Source of the DNA: Frisingicoccus caecimuris
Lineage (GTDB): Bacteria; Bacillota; Clostridia; Lachnospirales; Lachnospiraceae
Direction of reading: 5' to 3'
Assembly (NCBI RefSeq): GCF_004340975.1
Contig: NZ_SLXA01000004.1
Span: 1 to 64,000, forward strand
Length of the DNA stretch: 64,000 nt
Part shown: positions 50,369 through 59,185 of the stretch, piece by piece
Numbering within the stretch: the stretch's first letter is position 1
Layout of the letters: each line of letters begins with the position of its first letter
Made by a program: the position numbers and the translations under genes
The notes under the pieces: generated by a model
Database searches by the model: none
What the model saw: only the letters and a program-made list of their open reading frames with translations
What the model was told of the DNA's origin: nothing

Positions 50369-52540
50369 TTAATTTCCAATCTGAACTTGTAATAAATCTT
50401 CTCCGGCCTTAACCGGACCACTGCAAAGCAGACGCACCCGACTGTCTTCATCAAGTTCGGTACACACGATCGGTGATGCCAGAGACGGGGCATGCTGTCG
50501 AACATAATTCAGATCAACACGCATTAAAATATCCCCTTTTTTAACCAGATCCCCTTCTTTAACACGCACCTCAAAACCTTTGCCCCTTAAATTCACCGTA
50601 TCGATCCCCACATGAAGGAGAAGCGCAATACCGTCAATTGTTTTAAATCCAAGGGCATGATGTGTATCAAACACAAAAGACACCGTACCGTCAGCCGGAG
50701 CCACAATATCCGGTCCGGTCAACTCTACAAAAGCGCCCTCTCCAATTGCTCCGCTGGCAAATCCTTCATCCGGAGCTTTACTGATGTCTGCCGCAATTCC
50801 CGTATACGGACTTGCGATCACGCAGCTCTTTGGTTCTGAGTTTATCTGACAGTTTTTTGGTGTCTGTCCATCATAAGTCCGCGGCACAGAGGCCTCCGGC
50901 ATTTTTTCCAGATAATCCTCCAGATGGGATTTGATCACCGTGACTCTCGGTCCGTAAATCACCTGAACACCATTACCTTTTTGAATCACACCGGATGCAC
51001 CGGTCGATTTTAACACATCTGTTTTCACTTTTTCAGACTGATGTACCGTACACCTTAATCGGGTGGCACAGCAATCCACATCAGAAATGTTGTCCCGTCC
51101 GCCAAGTCCTTCACAGATTCTCGCCGAAATTTCATCGCTTTCGGAGACTGAGCTGCCAGAAGACATACCGTTTTCCTTGAAAGCATTTCCACCAGCGCTT
51201 TCCTTCTTTCCGCTCCGACGTTTTTTATCCACATCACTCCGATGATATAATTTAACTTCATCCGACATTTCCCGCCCCGGCGTTTTCAGATCAAAACGGC
51301 GAATCAGAAAGGTAAACAGGAAATAATAAACAATAAAATACGCAATACCAACAATAACAACCCATATCCAATTTGTTTTCGCATTTCCCTGCAAAATACC
51401 GAACAGGAAAAGGTCTATAAGACCACCGGAAAAAGTCATACCAACGCCTACATTAAATATATGCATCAGCATATAGGCTGCGCCGGCAAAAACACAGTGA
51501 ATCGCATACAGGGCAGGCGCAACAAACAAAAAGGTAAATTCCAGCGGTTCGGTAATTCCCGTCAGCATGGATGTCAATGCTGCTGAAAGCAAAAGTCCTT
51601 CGACGGCTTTTCGTTTTTCCGGCCGCGCCGTCTTATACATGGCCAGCGCCGCTCCCGGGAGCCCAAAAATCATGAGTGGAAATTTACCGGACATAAATCG
51701 AGTCGCTGATGATGCAAACTGCTCCACTGTTGGATCTGCCAACTGGGCAAAGAAAATATTCTGGGCCCCTTCAACCAGACGGCCCCCAACTTCCATCGTA
51801 CCGCCCACAGCTGTTTGCCAGAAAGGTAAGTAAAATACATGGTGTAGCCCAAAGGGAATGAGGGCCCGCTCCATCACACCATAAATCCACGTCCCCAGAT
51901 ATCCGGAATTCAAGACCACATTCCCCACACTGTAAATCACGCTCTGAATCGGCGGCCATATATAGTACATCAAAATCCCCACAAGCGTATAGACCAACGC
52001 AGAAATAATCGGCACAAACCGGGTTCCTCCAAAGAAAGACAACACCTGAGGCAGTTCAATCTGATAAAACCTGTTATGCAGAGCCGCCACACCCAGTCCA
52101 ACGATAATACCACCGAAAACCCCCATTTGAAGGGATGTAATACCAACAACTGAAGCAGAGGCTCCGGCCAGAAGATTTTCTGCTCCACCATGGATCGTGA
52201 TCATCGCACTGATCGATGCATGCATGATAAAAAAGGCTACGGCCGCAGCCAAAGCGGCAACTTCCTTTTCCCGCCGCGCCATACCGATTGCCACGCCCAT
52301 GGCAAACAAAATCGGAAGATTCGCAAAAACGATATCTCCTGCCTCTTTCATGACTGTAAAAATCGCATACAACAATGTTCCCGGTCCCATGAATCCCATC
52401 AATCCATAGGCATTCAACATCGTCTCATTCGTAAAAGAACCTCCGATTCCAAGTAACAGTCCTGCAACGGGAAGCAGGGCAATCGGGAGCATGAAAGAAC
52501 GCCCGACACGCTGTAAAACACCAAATACTTTATCTTTCAT
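50369..52540 (-). CDS. PTS glucose/maltose/GlcNAc-family IICBA transporter
   Basis: 723 residues in the order IIC-IIB-IIA. IIC (about 1-420) has ten hydrophobic segments with GITEPLEFTFLFVAP as its signature. IIB (about 470-545) has the phosphorylated cysteine in DVDCCATRLRCTV. IIA (about 570-723) has the phosphorylated histidine in ALLLHVGIDTVNLRG. It imports and phosphorylates a glucose-type sugar. The neighbouring GH13 enzyme releases maltose or glucose, which favours a malto-saccharide or glucose substrate. The ATG follows AAGGAGG. No antiterminator gene is nearby. Confidence 0.93.
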   Translation of the reverse strand: MKDKVFGVLQRVGRSFMLPIALLPVAGLLLGIGGSFTNETMLNAYGLMGFMGPGTLLYAIFTVMKEAGDIVFANLPILFAMGVAIGMARREKEVAALAAAVAFFIMHASISAMITIHGGAENLLAGASASVVGITSLQMGVFGGIIVGLGVAALHNRFYQIELPQVLSFFGGTRFVPIISALVYTLVGILMYYIWPPIQSVIYSVGNVVLNSGYLGTWIYGVMERALIPFGLHHVFYLPFWQTAVGGTMEVGGRLVEGAQNIFFAQLADPTVEQFASSATRFMSGKFPLMIFGLPGAALAMYKTARPEKRKAVEGLLLSAALTSMLTGITEPLEFTFLFVAPALYAIHCVFAGAAYMLMHIFNVGVGMTFSGGLIDLFLFGILQGNAKTNWIWVVIVGIAYFIVYYFLFTFLIRRFDLKTPGREMSDEVKLYHRSDVDKKRRSGKKESAGGNAFKENGMSSGSSVSESDEISARICEGLGGRDNISDVDCCATRLRCTVHQSEKVKTDVLKSTGASGVIQKGNGVQVIYGPRVTVIKSHLEDYLEKMPEASVPRTYDGQTPKNCQINSEPKSCVIASPYTGIAADISKAPDEGFASGAIGEGAFVELTGPDIVAPADGTVSFVFDTHHALGFKTIDGIALLLHVGIDTVNLRGKGFEVRVKEGDLVKKGDILMRVDLNYVRQHAPSLASPIVCTELDEDSRVRLLCSGPVKAGEDLLQVQIGN

Positions 52541-52601
52541 AATATGCCTCCTTATTTATAAGGTATTTTTAACCACAAAGAGGCTTTTCATACATAGAAA
52601 A

Positions 52602-52631
52602 AGAGAAACATTGGAAATCCAATGTTTCTCT
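52602..52631 (-). terminator. Terminator of the Tyr-Leu tRNA transcript
   Basis: AGAGAAACATTGG and CCAATGTTTCTCT form a perfect 13-bp stem with a 4-base loop followed by TTTTC on the minus strand. Confidence 0.8.
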
Positions 52632-52644
52632 CCATTCACATATA

Positions 52645-52730
52645 TGCCGGCGACCGGAATCGAACCGGTACGATCGGTTAGGATCGCAGGATTTTAAGTC
52701 CTGTGCGTCTGCCAGTTCCGCCACGCCGGC
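52645..52730 (-). tRNA. tRNA-Leu (anticodon TAA)
   Basis: Acceptor GCCGGCG/CGCCGGC, anticodon loop CTTAAAA, a long variable arm (GATCCTAACCGATC) as expected for a class II tRNA, and T arm CCGGTTCGATTCCGG. Confidence 0.95.
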
Positions 52731-52734
52731 TGAG

Positions 52735-52816
52735 TGGATGGAGAAGGATTCGAACCTTCGAAGTCGTCGACAACAGATTTACAGTCTGCCCCCTTTGGCC
52801 ACTCGGGAATCCATCC
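52735..52816 (-). tRNA. tRNA-Tyr (anticodon GTA)
   Basis: Acceptor GGATGGA/TCCATCC, anticodon loop CTGTAAA, a class II variable arm and T arm AGGTTCGAATCCT. Five bases separate it from tRNA-Leu. Confidence 0.95.
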
Positions 52817-52838
52817 ACAATTGTCCTGACAATATATT

Positions 52839-52867
52839 AATTTAGCATATGTCTTTCCAAAATGCAA
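52839..52867 (-). promoter_or_regulatory. Promoter of the Tyr-Leu tRNA cluster
   Basis: TTGCAT and TAAATT spaced by 17 bases on the minus strand, just upstream of tRNA-Tyr. Confidence 0.6.
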
Positions 52868-52875
52868 GTATTTTT

Positions 52876-54993
52876 TTAATGTCCGGACTTATTTTTTGCT
52901 TTTTTTGCTTTCAGAAGCAATCCACTGTATCTTTCCATGGAAACGCAAATGTAACCATGCTGAACCGAGTGCATCATTGCATTTGTGTAATATCCGGATT
53001 CATTGATCCGCATCAGGGTCACCATCTGTGTATCGCTTCTTATGCCCAAAATCCAAACCGGAATCCGTACTTCTTTATCCTGGTCATCATTATTTAAAAT
53101 CGTGATCATCTGTTCGTCCCGATTGAACCGCCCGAAGGCCAGCCACTGATAGCCGCCCGCCAGGAAACGATAAGAACCGGTCTTCAACACCTGATGTTCT
53201 TTATGAATACGAATTAAATCCCGATGAAAGGCAATCAATTCTTTATTCTCCGCCCCCCACGGATAGGTTCTCCGGTTATCCGGGTCCGTCCACCCACACA
53301 CACCGGCTTCATCCCCATAATAAATGGTCGGTGCTCCCGGCCAGGTCATTTGAAGCAGCACCGCTTCACGAAAAATTCCATAATTGATATTATCACTGGC
53401 TGCCTCGGCCCCCGCTGTGCCAATACGCCCCACCCGATGGTTTGTTCGGGTCAAAAATCGTGAATGGTCATGATTGGAAAGCTCATTCATAGCCACATAC
53501 AGTGACTCGCTGTGAAAAGCACTCATATGATGATCCATGGCATTTTGAAAGGCCTCCGCATTCCCATACAAATCCGAACGGTAATCATCGCTGTGCTTCT
53601 CAACGCCGGTCAACATCCATGTCACCGGCTCCATAAAGGCATCATAATTCATGACCGTATCCCACTCATCTCCCTGAAGCCAGGAGGATGGATCACCATA
53701 ATGCTCAGCCAGAATCAGCGCATCCGGATTAATTTCTTTCACCGCTTTCCTGAAATCCTTCCAAAAATGATGATTAAATTCCGGCGACAATCCTAAATCT
53801 GCCGCCACATCCAGCCGCCAGCCATCAATATTATAAGGCGGCGACAACCATTTCCGGGCCACTCCGAGAATATATTTGTAAAGCTCTTCAGATCCTTCAT
53901 AATTTAATTTCGGCAGCGTCTCATGTCCCCACCAGCCATCATAATCGCCATTATTCGGCCAATTCTCACTATGAAAAGAAAAGAAATTTCTGTAAGGACT
54001 GTCCCCGCTGACATAAGCCCCTTTATCATATTCAGGATTTTTGTCATAAATCCGTTCCCGGTCCATCCATTTATTAAAAGAACCGCAGTGATTGAAAACT
54101 CCATCCAGAATAATCCGCATTCCTCGACGGTGTATTTCCTGAACTAATCGGGAAAATAATGCATTGCTCGCTTCCAAATTCGCCTTATCCGTTACTCTGG
54201 CAATAAACTTCGTGGCCTGCTCATTACTCGAATCTCCCTCATTGAGACAATTCCCTCTGTCATAGATGATCTTCCCATAATGCGGGTCCACATAATCATA
54301 GTCCTGTATGTCATATTTGTGATTCGAAGGCGAAACAAAAATCGGATTCAGATAAATCACATCAACTCCCAATCCCTGCAGATAATCCAATTTGTCCATA
54401 ACTCCCTGCAGATCACCGCCATAAAATCGACTTACGTCGTATGCTTCCGGCAGGCTGTTCCAATCCTGAATCTTTCTTGTATATTTCTGAATATAAATAT
54501 ACTCCCGGTCTTCCACATCATTGGATGGATCGCCATTATAAAAACGATCCACAAAAATCTGATAAAAAATGGCTCCCTTTGCCCAATCCGGCGTATGGAA
54601 TCCCGGAATGATTTTAAAATCGTAGTATTCCTGATGCTCGCTCTGCACGCCCTTTTTATTGTAATACAAAACCATCTTTCCAGAAACTATCTCAAAATAG
54701 TAAGGTATGCTTTCTTCCGGGCAGGGAACTTCAATCTGATAATAATCAAAGAGGCCCGATGATTCCACTTTCCGCATGGGCAGCCTGGCATCGCCGCTTC
54801 GCAGAAATACGTCTCCCACATTATTCTTTCCTGTCCGGAAACGCAGACGCACTTTCTCGTTTAACATTTGTACATATTCTGCAGTTCCATCAGCAAACAA
54901 GGCGTCTTTTAAAATTACCGGTTTCACATGCTTTAAATAAAAATATCTTATTTCTGCCTGACTGCAATCTATTTCATTCATCCCAAAATTCAT
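52876..54993 (-). CDS. GH13 alpha-glucan hydrolase (neopullulanase/maltogenic amylase-like)
   Basis: 705 residues from the ATG at 54993, eight bases after GGAG. An N-terminal beta-sandwich domain (about 1-130) precedes the barrel, which starts AIFYQIFVDRFYNGDPSND. Conserved regions are DGVFNHCG (I), GWRLDVAADL with the nucleophile Asp (II), LILAEHYGDP with the acid/base Glu (III) and ELSNHDHSRF with the third Asp (IV). There is no signal peptide, so it acts inside on imported malto-oligosaccharides, cyclodextrins or pullulan fragments. It neighbours the PTS gene across the tRNA pair. Confidence 0.9.
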   Translation of the reverse strand: MNFGMNEIDCSQAEIRYFYLKHVKPVILKDALFADGTAEYVQMLNEKVRLRFRTGKNNVGDVFLRSGDARLPMRKVESSGLFDYYQIEVPCPEESIPYYFEIVSGKMVLYYNKKGVQSEHQEYYDFKIIPGFHTPDWAKGAIFYQIFVDRFYNGDPSNDVEDREYIYIQKYTRKIQDWNSLPEAYDVSRFYGGDLQGVMDKLDYLQGLGVDVIYLNPIFVSPSNHKYDIQDYDYVDPHYGKIIYDRGNCLNEGDSSNEQATKFIARVTDKANLEASNALFSRLVQEIHRRGMRIILDGVFNHCGSFNKWMDRERIYDKNPEYDKGAYVSGDSPYRNFFSFHSENWPNNGDYDGWWGHETLPKLNYEGSEELYKYILGVARKWLSPPYNIDGWRLDVAADLGLSPEFNHHFWKDFRKAVKEINPDALILAEHYGDPSSWLQGDEWDTVMNYDAFMEPVTWMLTGVEKHSDDYRSDLYGNAEAFQNAMDHHMSAFHSESLYVAMNELSNHDHSRFLTRTNHRVGRIGTAGAEAASDNINYGIFREAVLLQMTWPGAPTIYYGDEAGVCGWTDPDNRRTYPWGAENKELIAFHRDLIRIHKEHQVLKTGSYRFLAGGYQWLAFGRFNRDEQMITILNNDDQDKEVRIPVWILGIRSDTQMVTLMRINESGYYTNAMMHSVQHGYICVSMERYSGLLLKAKKAKNKSGH

Positions 54994-55078
54994 GGCGCCT
55001 TCTCCATTCATCGCTTTTTACATATATATAATAAACGCAAGCCCAACTCCCGTCAAGCCGCCAGGTTCTCAGGGCATG

Positions 55079-55115
55079 AAAAAAGGACAGCCATCGCGTT
55101 CTGCTGTCCTTTTTC
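55079..55115. terminator. Terminator between ftsH and the GH13 gene
   Basis: AAAAAGGACAGC and GCTGTCCTTTTT with a 12-base loop; runs of A and T on both sides make it bidirectional. It lies 250 bases past the ftsH stop. Confidence 0.7.
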
Positions 55116-55364
55116 GGAGAAGGTATTTTTTGTTTCTTATGGGGTGTAACAAAAAACTATATAATGTATTGGGGGGGTTTACGTTCTTTATTATAGCTTC
55201 ACATCTAAAATAAATGTTAACAAACATGGATTTTTTTTAAATGTGTTTTTATGCAATTTGCAAGGGTTTTTATGACCTTATCGTCATTTTATTCACTCCC
55301 AACGCAAAAGCCCCGATTATTTTGTATAATTCGCCCTTCTTTTTCAATACCTTCAAAAATATTT
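55116..55364. other. Non-coding gap downstream of ftsH
   Basis: Together with 54994-55115 this makes a gap of about 370 bases without a gene. It contains a G7 run near 55170, a TATAAT-like box on the minus strand near 55190 and a TTGTTAAC sequence near 55220. No ORF with a ribosome site is seen. It may hold the distant promoter of the GH13 gene. Confidence 0.4.
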
Positions 55365-57203
55365 CTAGTTTTCAGACACCGGTTTGTTTGTATCAAAAAG
55401 TGCTTCAAACTCTTCTCTGCCAATCTTTTCTTTTTCAAGAAGCAGCGTCGCACATTTTTCAAGGACATCCCTGTTCTCCTGAATGATCTTTCTGGCCTGT
55501 TCGTGACACTCATCCACGATCCGCTTCACTTCCTGGTCGATCACAGTCGCAATGCCCTCACCATAGGACTTGGTATGGGCCAGATCCCGTCCGATGAAGA
55601 CTTCATCGTCATCACCGCCATAGTTGATGAGACCGACTTCATCCGACATACCATACTGGGTCACCATCGCCCGTGCCGTCCGGGTTGCAGACTTAATATC
55701 CTGAGCCGCCCCGGTGGTAATATCATCAAAAATAAGCTCCTCGGCCACACGTCCCCCTAGAGCAACCGTAATATCCTGAATCATACGGCCTTTTGTATAA
55801 AACATCTCATCCTTTTCCGGCAGCGGCATTGTATATCCGGCAGCTCCGATACCTGTCGGTATGATCGATACGGAGTAAACCGGTCCCACATCCGGAAGCA
55901 CATGGAACAAAATCGCATGTCCGGCTTCATGATAAGCCGTAATCCGTTTCTCTTTGTCGGAAATGATACGACTCTTTTTCTCAGCTCCAATACCCACTTT
56001 AACAAAGGCTCTTTGGATATCTGCCTGAACAATGTAGGCACGATGTTCTTTCGCTGCCATGATAGCCGCTTCATTCATCAGATTTTCCAGATCGGCGCCT
56101 GTAAATCCGGCCGTCGTCTGGGCAATCTGATCCAGATCCACATCATCACCCATAGGTTTACCCTTTGTATGAACATCTAAAATCTCCCTGCGGCCCCCCA
56201 CGTCCGGACGGCCAATGCCGACTTTTCTGTCAAAACGTCCCGGACGCAGAATGGCCGGGTCCAAAATATCTACACGGTTTGTTGCTGCCATAACAATGAT
56301 TCCCTGGTTGACACCAAAACCATCCATCTCTACAAGAAGCTGATTCAATGTCTGCTCTCTTTCATCATGGCCGCCGCCCATACCTGTACCACGGCGCCGG
56401 GCTACCGCATCAATCTCATCAATAAAAACAATACACGGTGCATGCTTCTTGGCATCCTCAAATAAATCCCGGACACGAGAAGCACCCACGCCGACAAACA
56501 TTTCTACAAAGTCAGAACCGGAAATACTGAAAAACGGGACTCCCGCTTCGCCGGCCACAGCTTTCGCCAATAAAGTCTTCCCTGTTCCCGGCGGTCCTAC
56601 GAGAATGACACCCTTCGGAATCCGAGCGCCCAATTCCGTATAACGTTTCGGATTTTTCAGGAAATCCACAACTTCCTGAAGTTCTTCTTTTTCCTCTTTT
56701 AATCCGGCAACCTTTTTAAAGGTCGTCTCCTTCGCCGTCTCATCTGACATCTTGGCACGGCTCTTTCCAAAATTCATCATCTTGGAATTCGAACCGCCCT
56801 GCTGGCTATTTATAAATGAGAACAAAAATGCCAGAAATACAACGCCCAAAATCAGTGGCGCCGCATTTTTTTCAATCCAGTTGTCACGCTTTGCATCCGT
56901 GACAAACCAGTTATCCAAATTCTCTTCCAACAATACGGCTTTCACTTCGTCAACATCCGTGACATAACACCTGGTCGTGCCTCCGTCTTTCCATGCGACC
57001 TCCACAGAGCCCGTCGGCACTTCATTATTTGGAATAATCGCGATTCTTTCAATGGCATCTGCCCGGTTCTCCACATCCTGCAGAAATTCCGGATACGTAT
57101 AATTACCGGCTGTGTCCAGAAGCAAATCTCCATAAAATATCACTGCCACAACGATAACGACCAGAATCAGCGGCCAGATTCCCAATCCTCTTTTTCTATT
57201 CAA
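55365..57203 (-). CDS. ftsH: ATP-dependent zinc metalloprotease FtsH
   Basis: 612 residues. Two membrane helices (about 8-26 and 113-132) enclose an external loop. The AAA domain has Walker A GPPGTGKT, Walker B IVFIDEID, and the SRH arginines ([12 protein letters not shown]). The zinc site is [10 protein letters not shown] with a distant acidic ligand. It degrades membrane and regulatory proteins. The start is TTG at 57203, seven bases after GGAGG. The order tilS-hpt-ftsH is the one conserved in Firmicutes. Confidence 0.97.
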   Translation of the reverse strand: MNRKRGLGIWPLILVVIVVAVIFYGDLLLDTAGNYTYPEFLQDVENRADAIERIAIIPNNEVPTGSVEVAWKDGGTTRCYVTDVDEVKAVLLEENLDNWFVTDAKRDNWIEKNAAPLILGVVFLAFLFSFINSQQGGSNSKMMNFGKSRAKMSDETAKETTFKKVAGLKEEKEELQEVVDFLKNPKRYTELGARIPKGVILVGPPGTGKTLLAKAVAGEAGVPFFSISGSDFVEMFVGVGASRVRDLFEDAKKHAPCIVFIDEIDAVARRRGTGMGGGHDEREQTLNQLLVEMDGFGVNQGIIVMAATNRVDILDPAILRPGRFDRKVGIGRPDVGGRREILDVHTKGKPMGDDVDLDQIAQTTAGFTGADLENLMNEAAIMAAKEHRAYIVQADIQRAFVKVGIGAEKKSRIISDKEKRITAYHEAGHAILFHVLPDVGPVYSVSIIPTGIGAAGYTMPLPEKDEMFYTKGRMIQDITVALGGRVAEELIFDDITTGAAQDIKSATRTARAMVTQYGMSDEVGLINYGGDDDEVFIGRDLAHTKSYGEGIATVIDQEVKRIVDECHEQARKIIQENRDVLEKCATLLLEKEKIGREEFEALFDTNKPVSEN

Positions 57204-57214
57204 GTGACAACCTC

Positions 57215-57742
57215 CTATTCATCAAATACGACAGATCCGATAAAAGGCAGATTACGGTATTTCTGATCATAATCCAGACCATAACCTACAACAAATTCGT
57301 CTGGAATCACGAAGCCGGTATAATCCACATGAACATCTGCCACACGGCGCTCCGGTTTGTCAAGAAGTGTACAGATTCGAATGTTCTTCGGCTGTCTCTT
57401 ATATAAAATTTCCACCAGATAGTGGAGTGTGTTTCCTGAATCGATAATATCTTCCACGATCAATACATTTTTGCCTTCCAGCGGCTCATCCAAATCCTTA
57501 ATGATCTTTACAGCACCGGATGAAACCGTTCCGCTTCCATAACTTGACACGGAAAGGAAATCCATAGATACCGGCACGGAAATCCGTTTCGCAAGTTCAC
57601 ACATAAAGAACACGCCGCCTTTTAATACACAAATTAAATGTACATTCTCTCCGGCATAATCCTTACTGATCTGTTCACCCAGTTCTCGAATCCGGGTATC
57701 GACTTCGCCCTCCGTTAACAATACTTTGATATTGTCTTCCAT
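57215..57742 (-). CDS. hpt: Hypoxanthine phosphoribosyltransferase
   Basis: 175 residues. The PRPP-binding motif is [14 protein letters not shown] (residues 95-108), with [14 protein letters not shown] early and the purine-contact segment [17 protein letters not shown] late. The enzyme salvages hypoxanthine and guanine. Its ATG at 57742 lies 68 bases inside the tilS reading frame, so translation is coupled. It is followed after 11 bases by ftsH. Confidence 0.95.
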   Translation of the reverse strand: MEDNIKVLLTEGEVDTRIRELGEQISKDYAGENVHLICVLKGGVFFMCELAKRISVPVSMDFLSVSSYGSGTVSSGAVKIIKDLDEPLEGKNVLIVEDIIDSGNTLHYLVEILYKRQPKNIRICTLLDKPERRVADVHVDYTGFVIPDEFVVGYGLDYDQKYRNLPFIGSVVFDE

Positions 57743-59147
57743 TGCTCTTTTCTCCTTTTATCTTTGCGACCAATACACGCTTTGTTGTATCGGTCACTTT
57801 ATAGTTATCACTGATTCGGTGCCCCATGATCCAGAGAACATGACTTCCGTCAGCAAGTAAAAGCATCTGCTCCCGCTCTTCTCTCGGGATTTTCTCATCA
57901 ATCATCCACCGCTTCAGAAGCTTCCGATGCCCCTGTCCATCCAGTGTAATGAAATCTCCATTTTCCCGGGTTCTCACCGCCAGGCCATTTTTTATTTTAT
58001 CATAATCGAACCATTTCGTATACCTGTTTATGGGAATTTCTTCATTTTTGAAGGACTCTTTCACAGATAATTCAATCATGATTCCCGGTCCCGGAAGGGT
58101 ATAATTTCCGGGCACTTTCACGTCGATGCAGATACTCTGAGAGGTTTTCTCATCCCCGGCGGTTTCTCTTTTTATGGAAATCCCTTCATAGGTCCGAACG
58201 GCCTGAAGCTGATAGGGAAGATGGCATCTTCGCCCGACCGGTTTATCCAAAAGCCCCCGGATCATCTCCACGTGCTCCCGCTCCACATCCTTTAACTTCC
58301 CGGCAGTAACACCAATGGCACGTCGCAGGACTTCTCTCTGTATGACCACATCCAATTCCCGAAAAGTGGGGCCGTGTATGGCACAGCAGGAATTCTTTCC
58401 CACCTTCACACAGGCATCAAAACCATTTTCGCTCTGACGATCCAGATAATCCGATATATCTTTCATCAGACCGGCCATTTCCTGTATATGTTGCCCTGCT
58501 GCCGGATTTATATTCTCCTCAACATAAGGCAGGACATGATTACGTATTTTATTCCTTGCGTAGGCATCCGTCAAGTTGGTTTCATCCGTCCTCCACGAAA
58601 TTCCCTTCTCCTGAAGATATTTCTCGATATCTTCCCTGCTGACACACAACAGCGGCCTTATGATCACATCCCGTACCGGGGGAATTCCCGTCAATCCCTT
58701 AAGGCCTGTCCCCCGGAACAAATTAAACAGAACCGTTTCACAGGTATCCTCCTGTTGATGGGCCACTGCGATCCGCTGCGCGGAAACTTCCCTGCGAACC
58801 TTTTCAAAGCATTGGTATCGATAATAACGTCCCGCTTCTTCCTGGGACATTCCCTCTTTCTGGGCAAACCGTTTCAGATCCACATGAAAACTGTAACACG
58901 GGATTTCCTGCTCCCTGCACACATTTTCCACATAAGATTGGTCCGCATCCGCCGATTGTCCACGAACTCCGTGGTTTACATGGACAACAACAAGGGATAA
59001 ATGAAAATATTCAGCCAGTTCGGACAAAACGGTGAGTAATCCCATGGAATCCGCACCGCCGGAGACACCAACAACAATTTTCTGTCCGTCTTCCACCATA
59101 TGATGTTCCTGCATATATTCACTGACTTTCTGAACCAGATTATTCAT
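57675..59147 (-). CDS. tilS: tRNA(Ile)-lysidine synthetase TilS
   Basis: 490 residues from the ATG at 59147, eight bases after AAGGAG; an ATG at 59189 would overlap spoIIE. The PP-loop ATPase motif is VVGVSGGADSMGLL (residues 27-40). VNHGVRGQSADAD and ARNKIRNHVLPY are TilS-specific, and the C-terminal TilS domain ends with HRISDNYKVT and VLVAKIKG. It makes lysidine at the wobble base of tRNA-Ile(CAU). The last 20 residues overlap the hpt gene and look like an added tail. Confidence 0.95.
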   Translation of the reverse strand: MNNLVQKVSEYMQEHHMVEDGQKIVVGVSGGADSMGLLTVLSELAEYFHLSLVVVHVNHGVRGQSADADQSYVENVCREQEIPCYSFHVDLKRFAQKEGMSQEEAGRYYRYQCFEKVRREVSAQRIAVAHQQEDTCETVLFNLFRGTGLKGLTGIPPVRDVIIRPLLCVSREDIEKYLQEKGISWRTDETNLTDAYARNKIRNHVLPYVEENINPAAGQHIQEMAGLMKDISDYLDRQSENGFDACVKVGKNSCCAIHGPTFRELDVVIQREVLRRAIGVTAGKLKDVEREHVEMIRGLLDKPVGRRCHLPYQLQAVRTYEGISIKRETAGDEKTSQSICIDVKVPGNYTLPGPGIMIELSVKESFKNEEIPINRYTKWFDYDKIKNGLAVRTRENGDFITLDGQGHRKLLKRWMIDEKIPREEREQMLLLADGSHVLWIMGHRISDNYKVTDTTKRVLVAKIKGEKSNGRQYQSIVNGGRSRYPDSRTG

Positions 59148-59185
59148 TCCCAACGCTCCTTTTCTATATCCAATCAATAAACTCA

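Noticed and set aside
52541-52645. PTS antiterminator (RAT) site before the PTS gene
   Set aside because: The only hairpin there is the tRNA terminator; no RAT-like imperfect stem overlapping a terminator was found.
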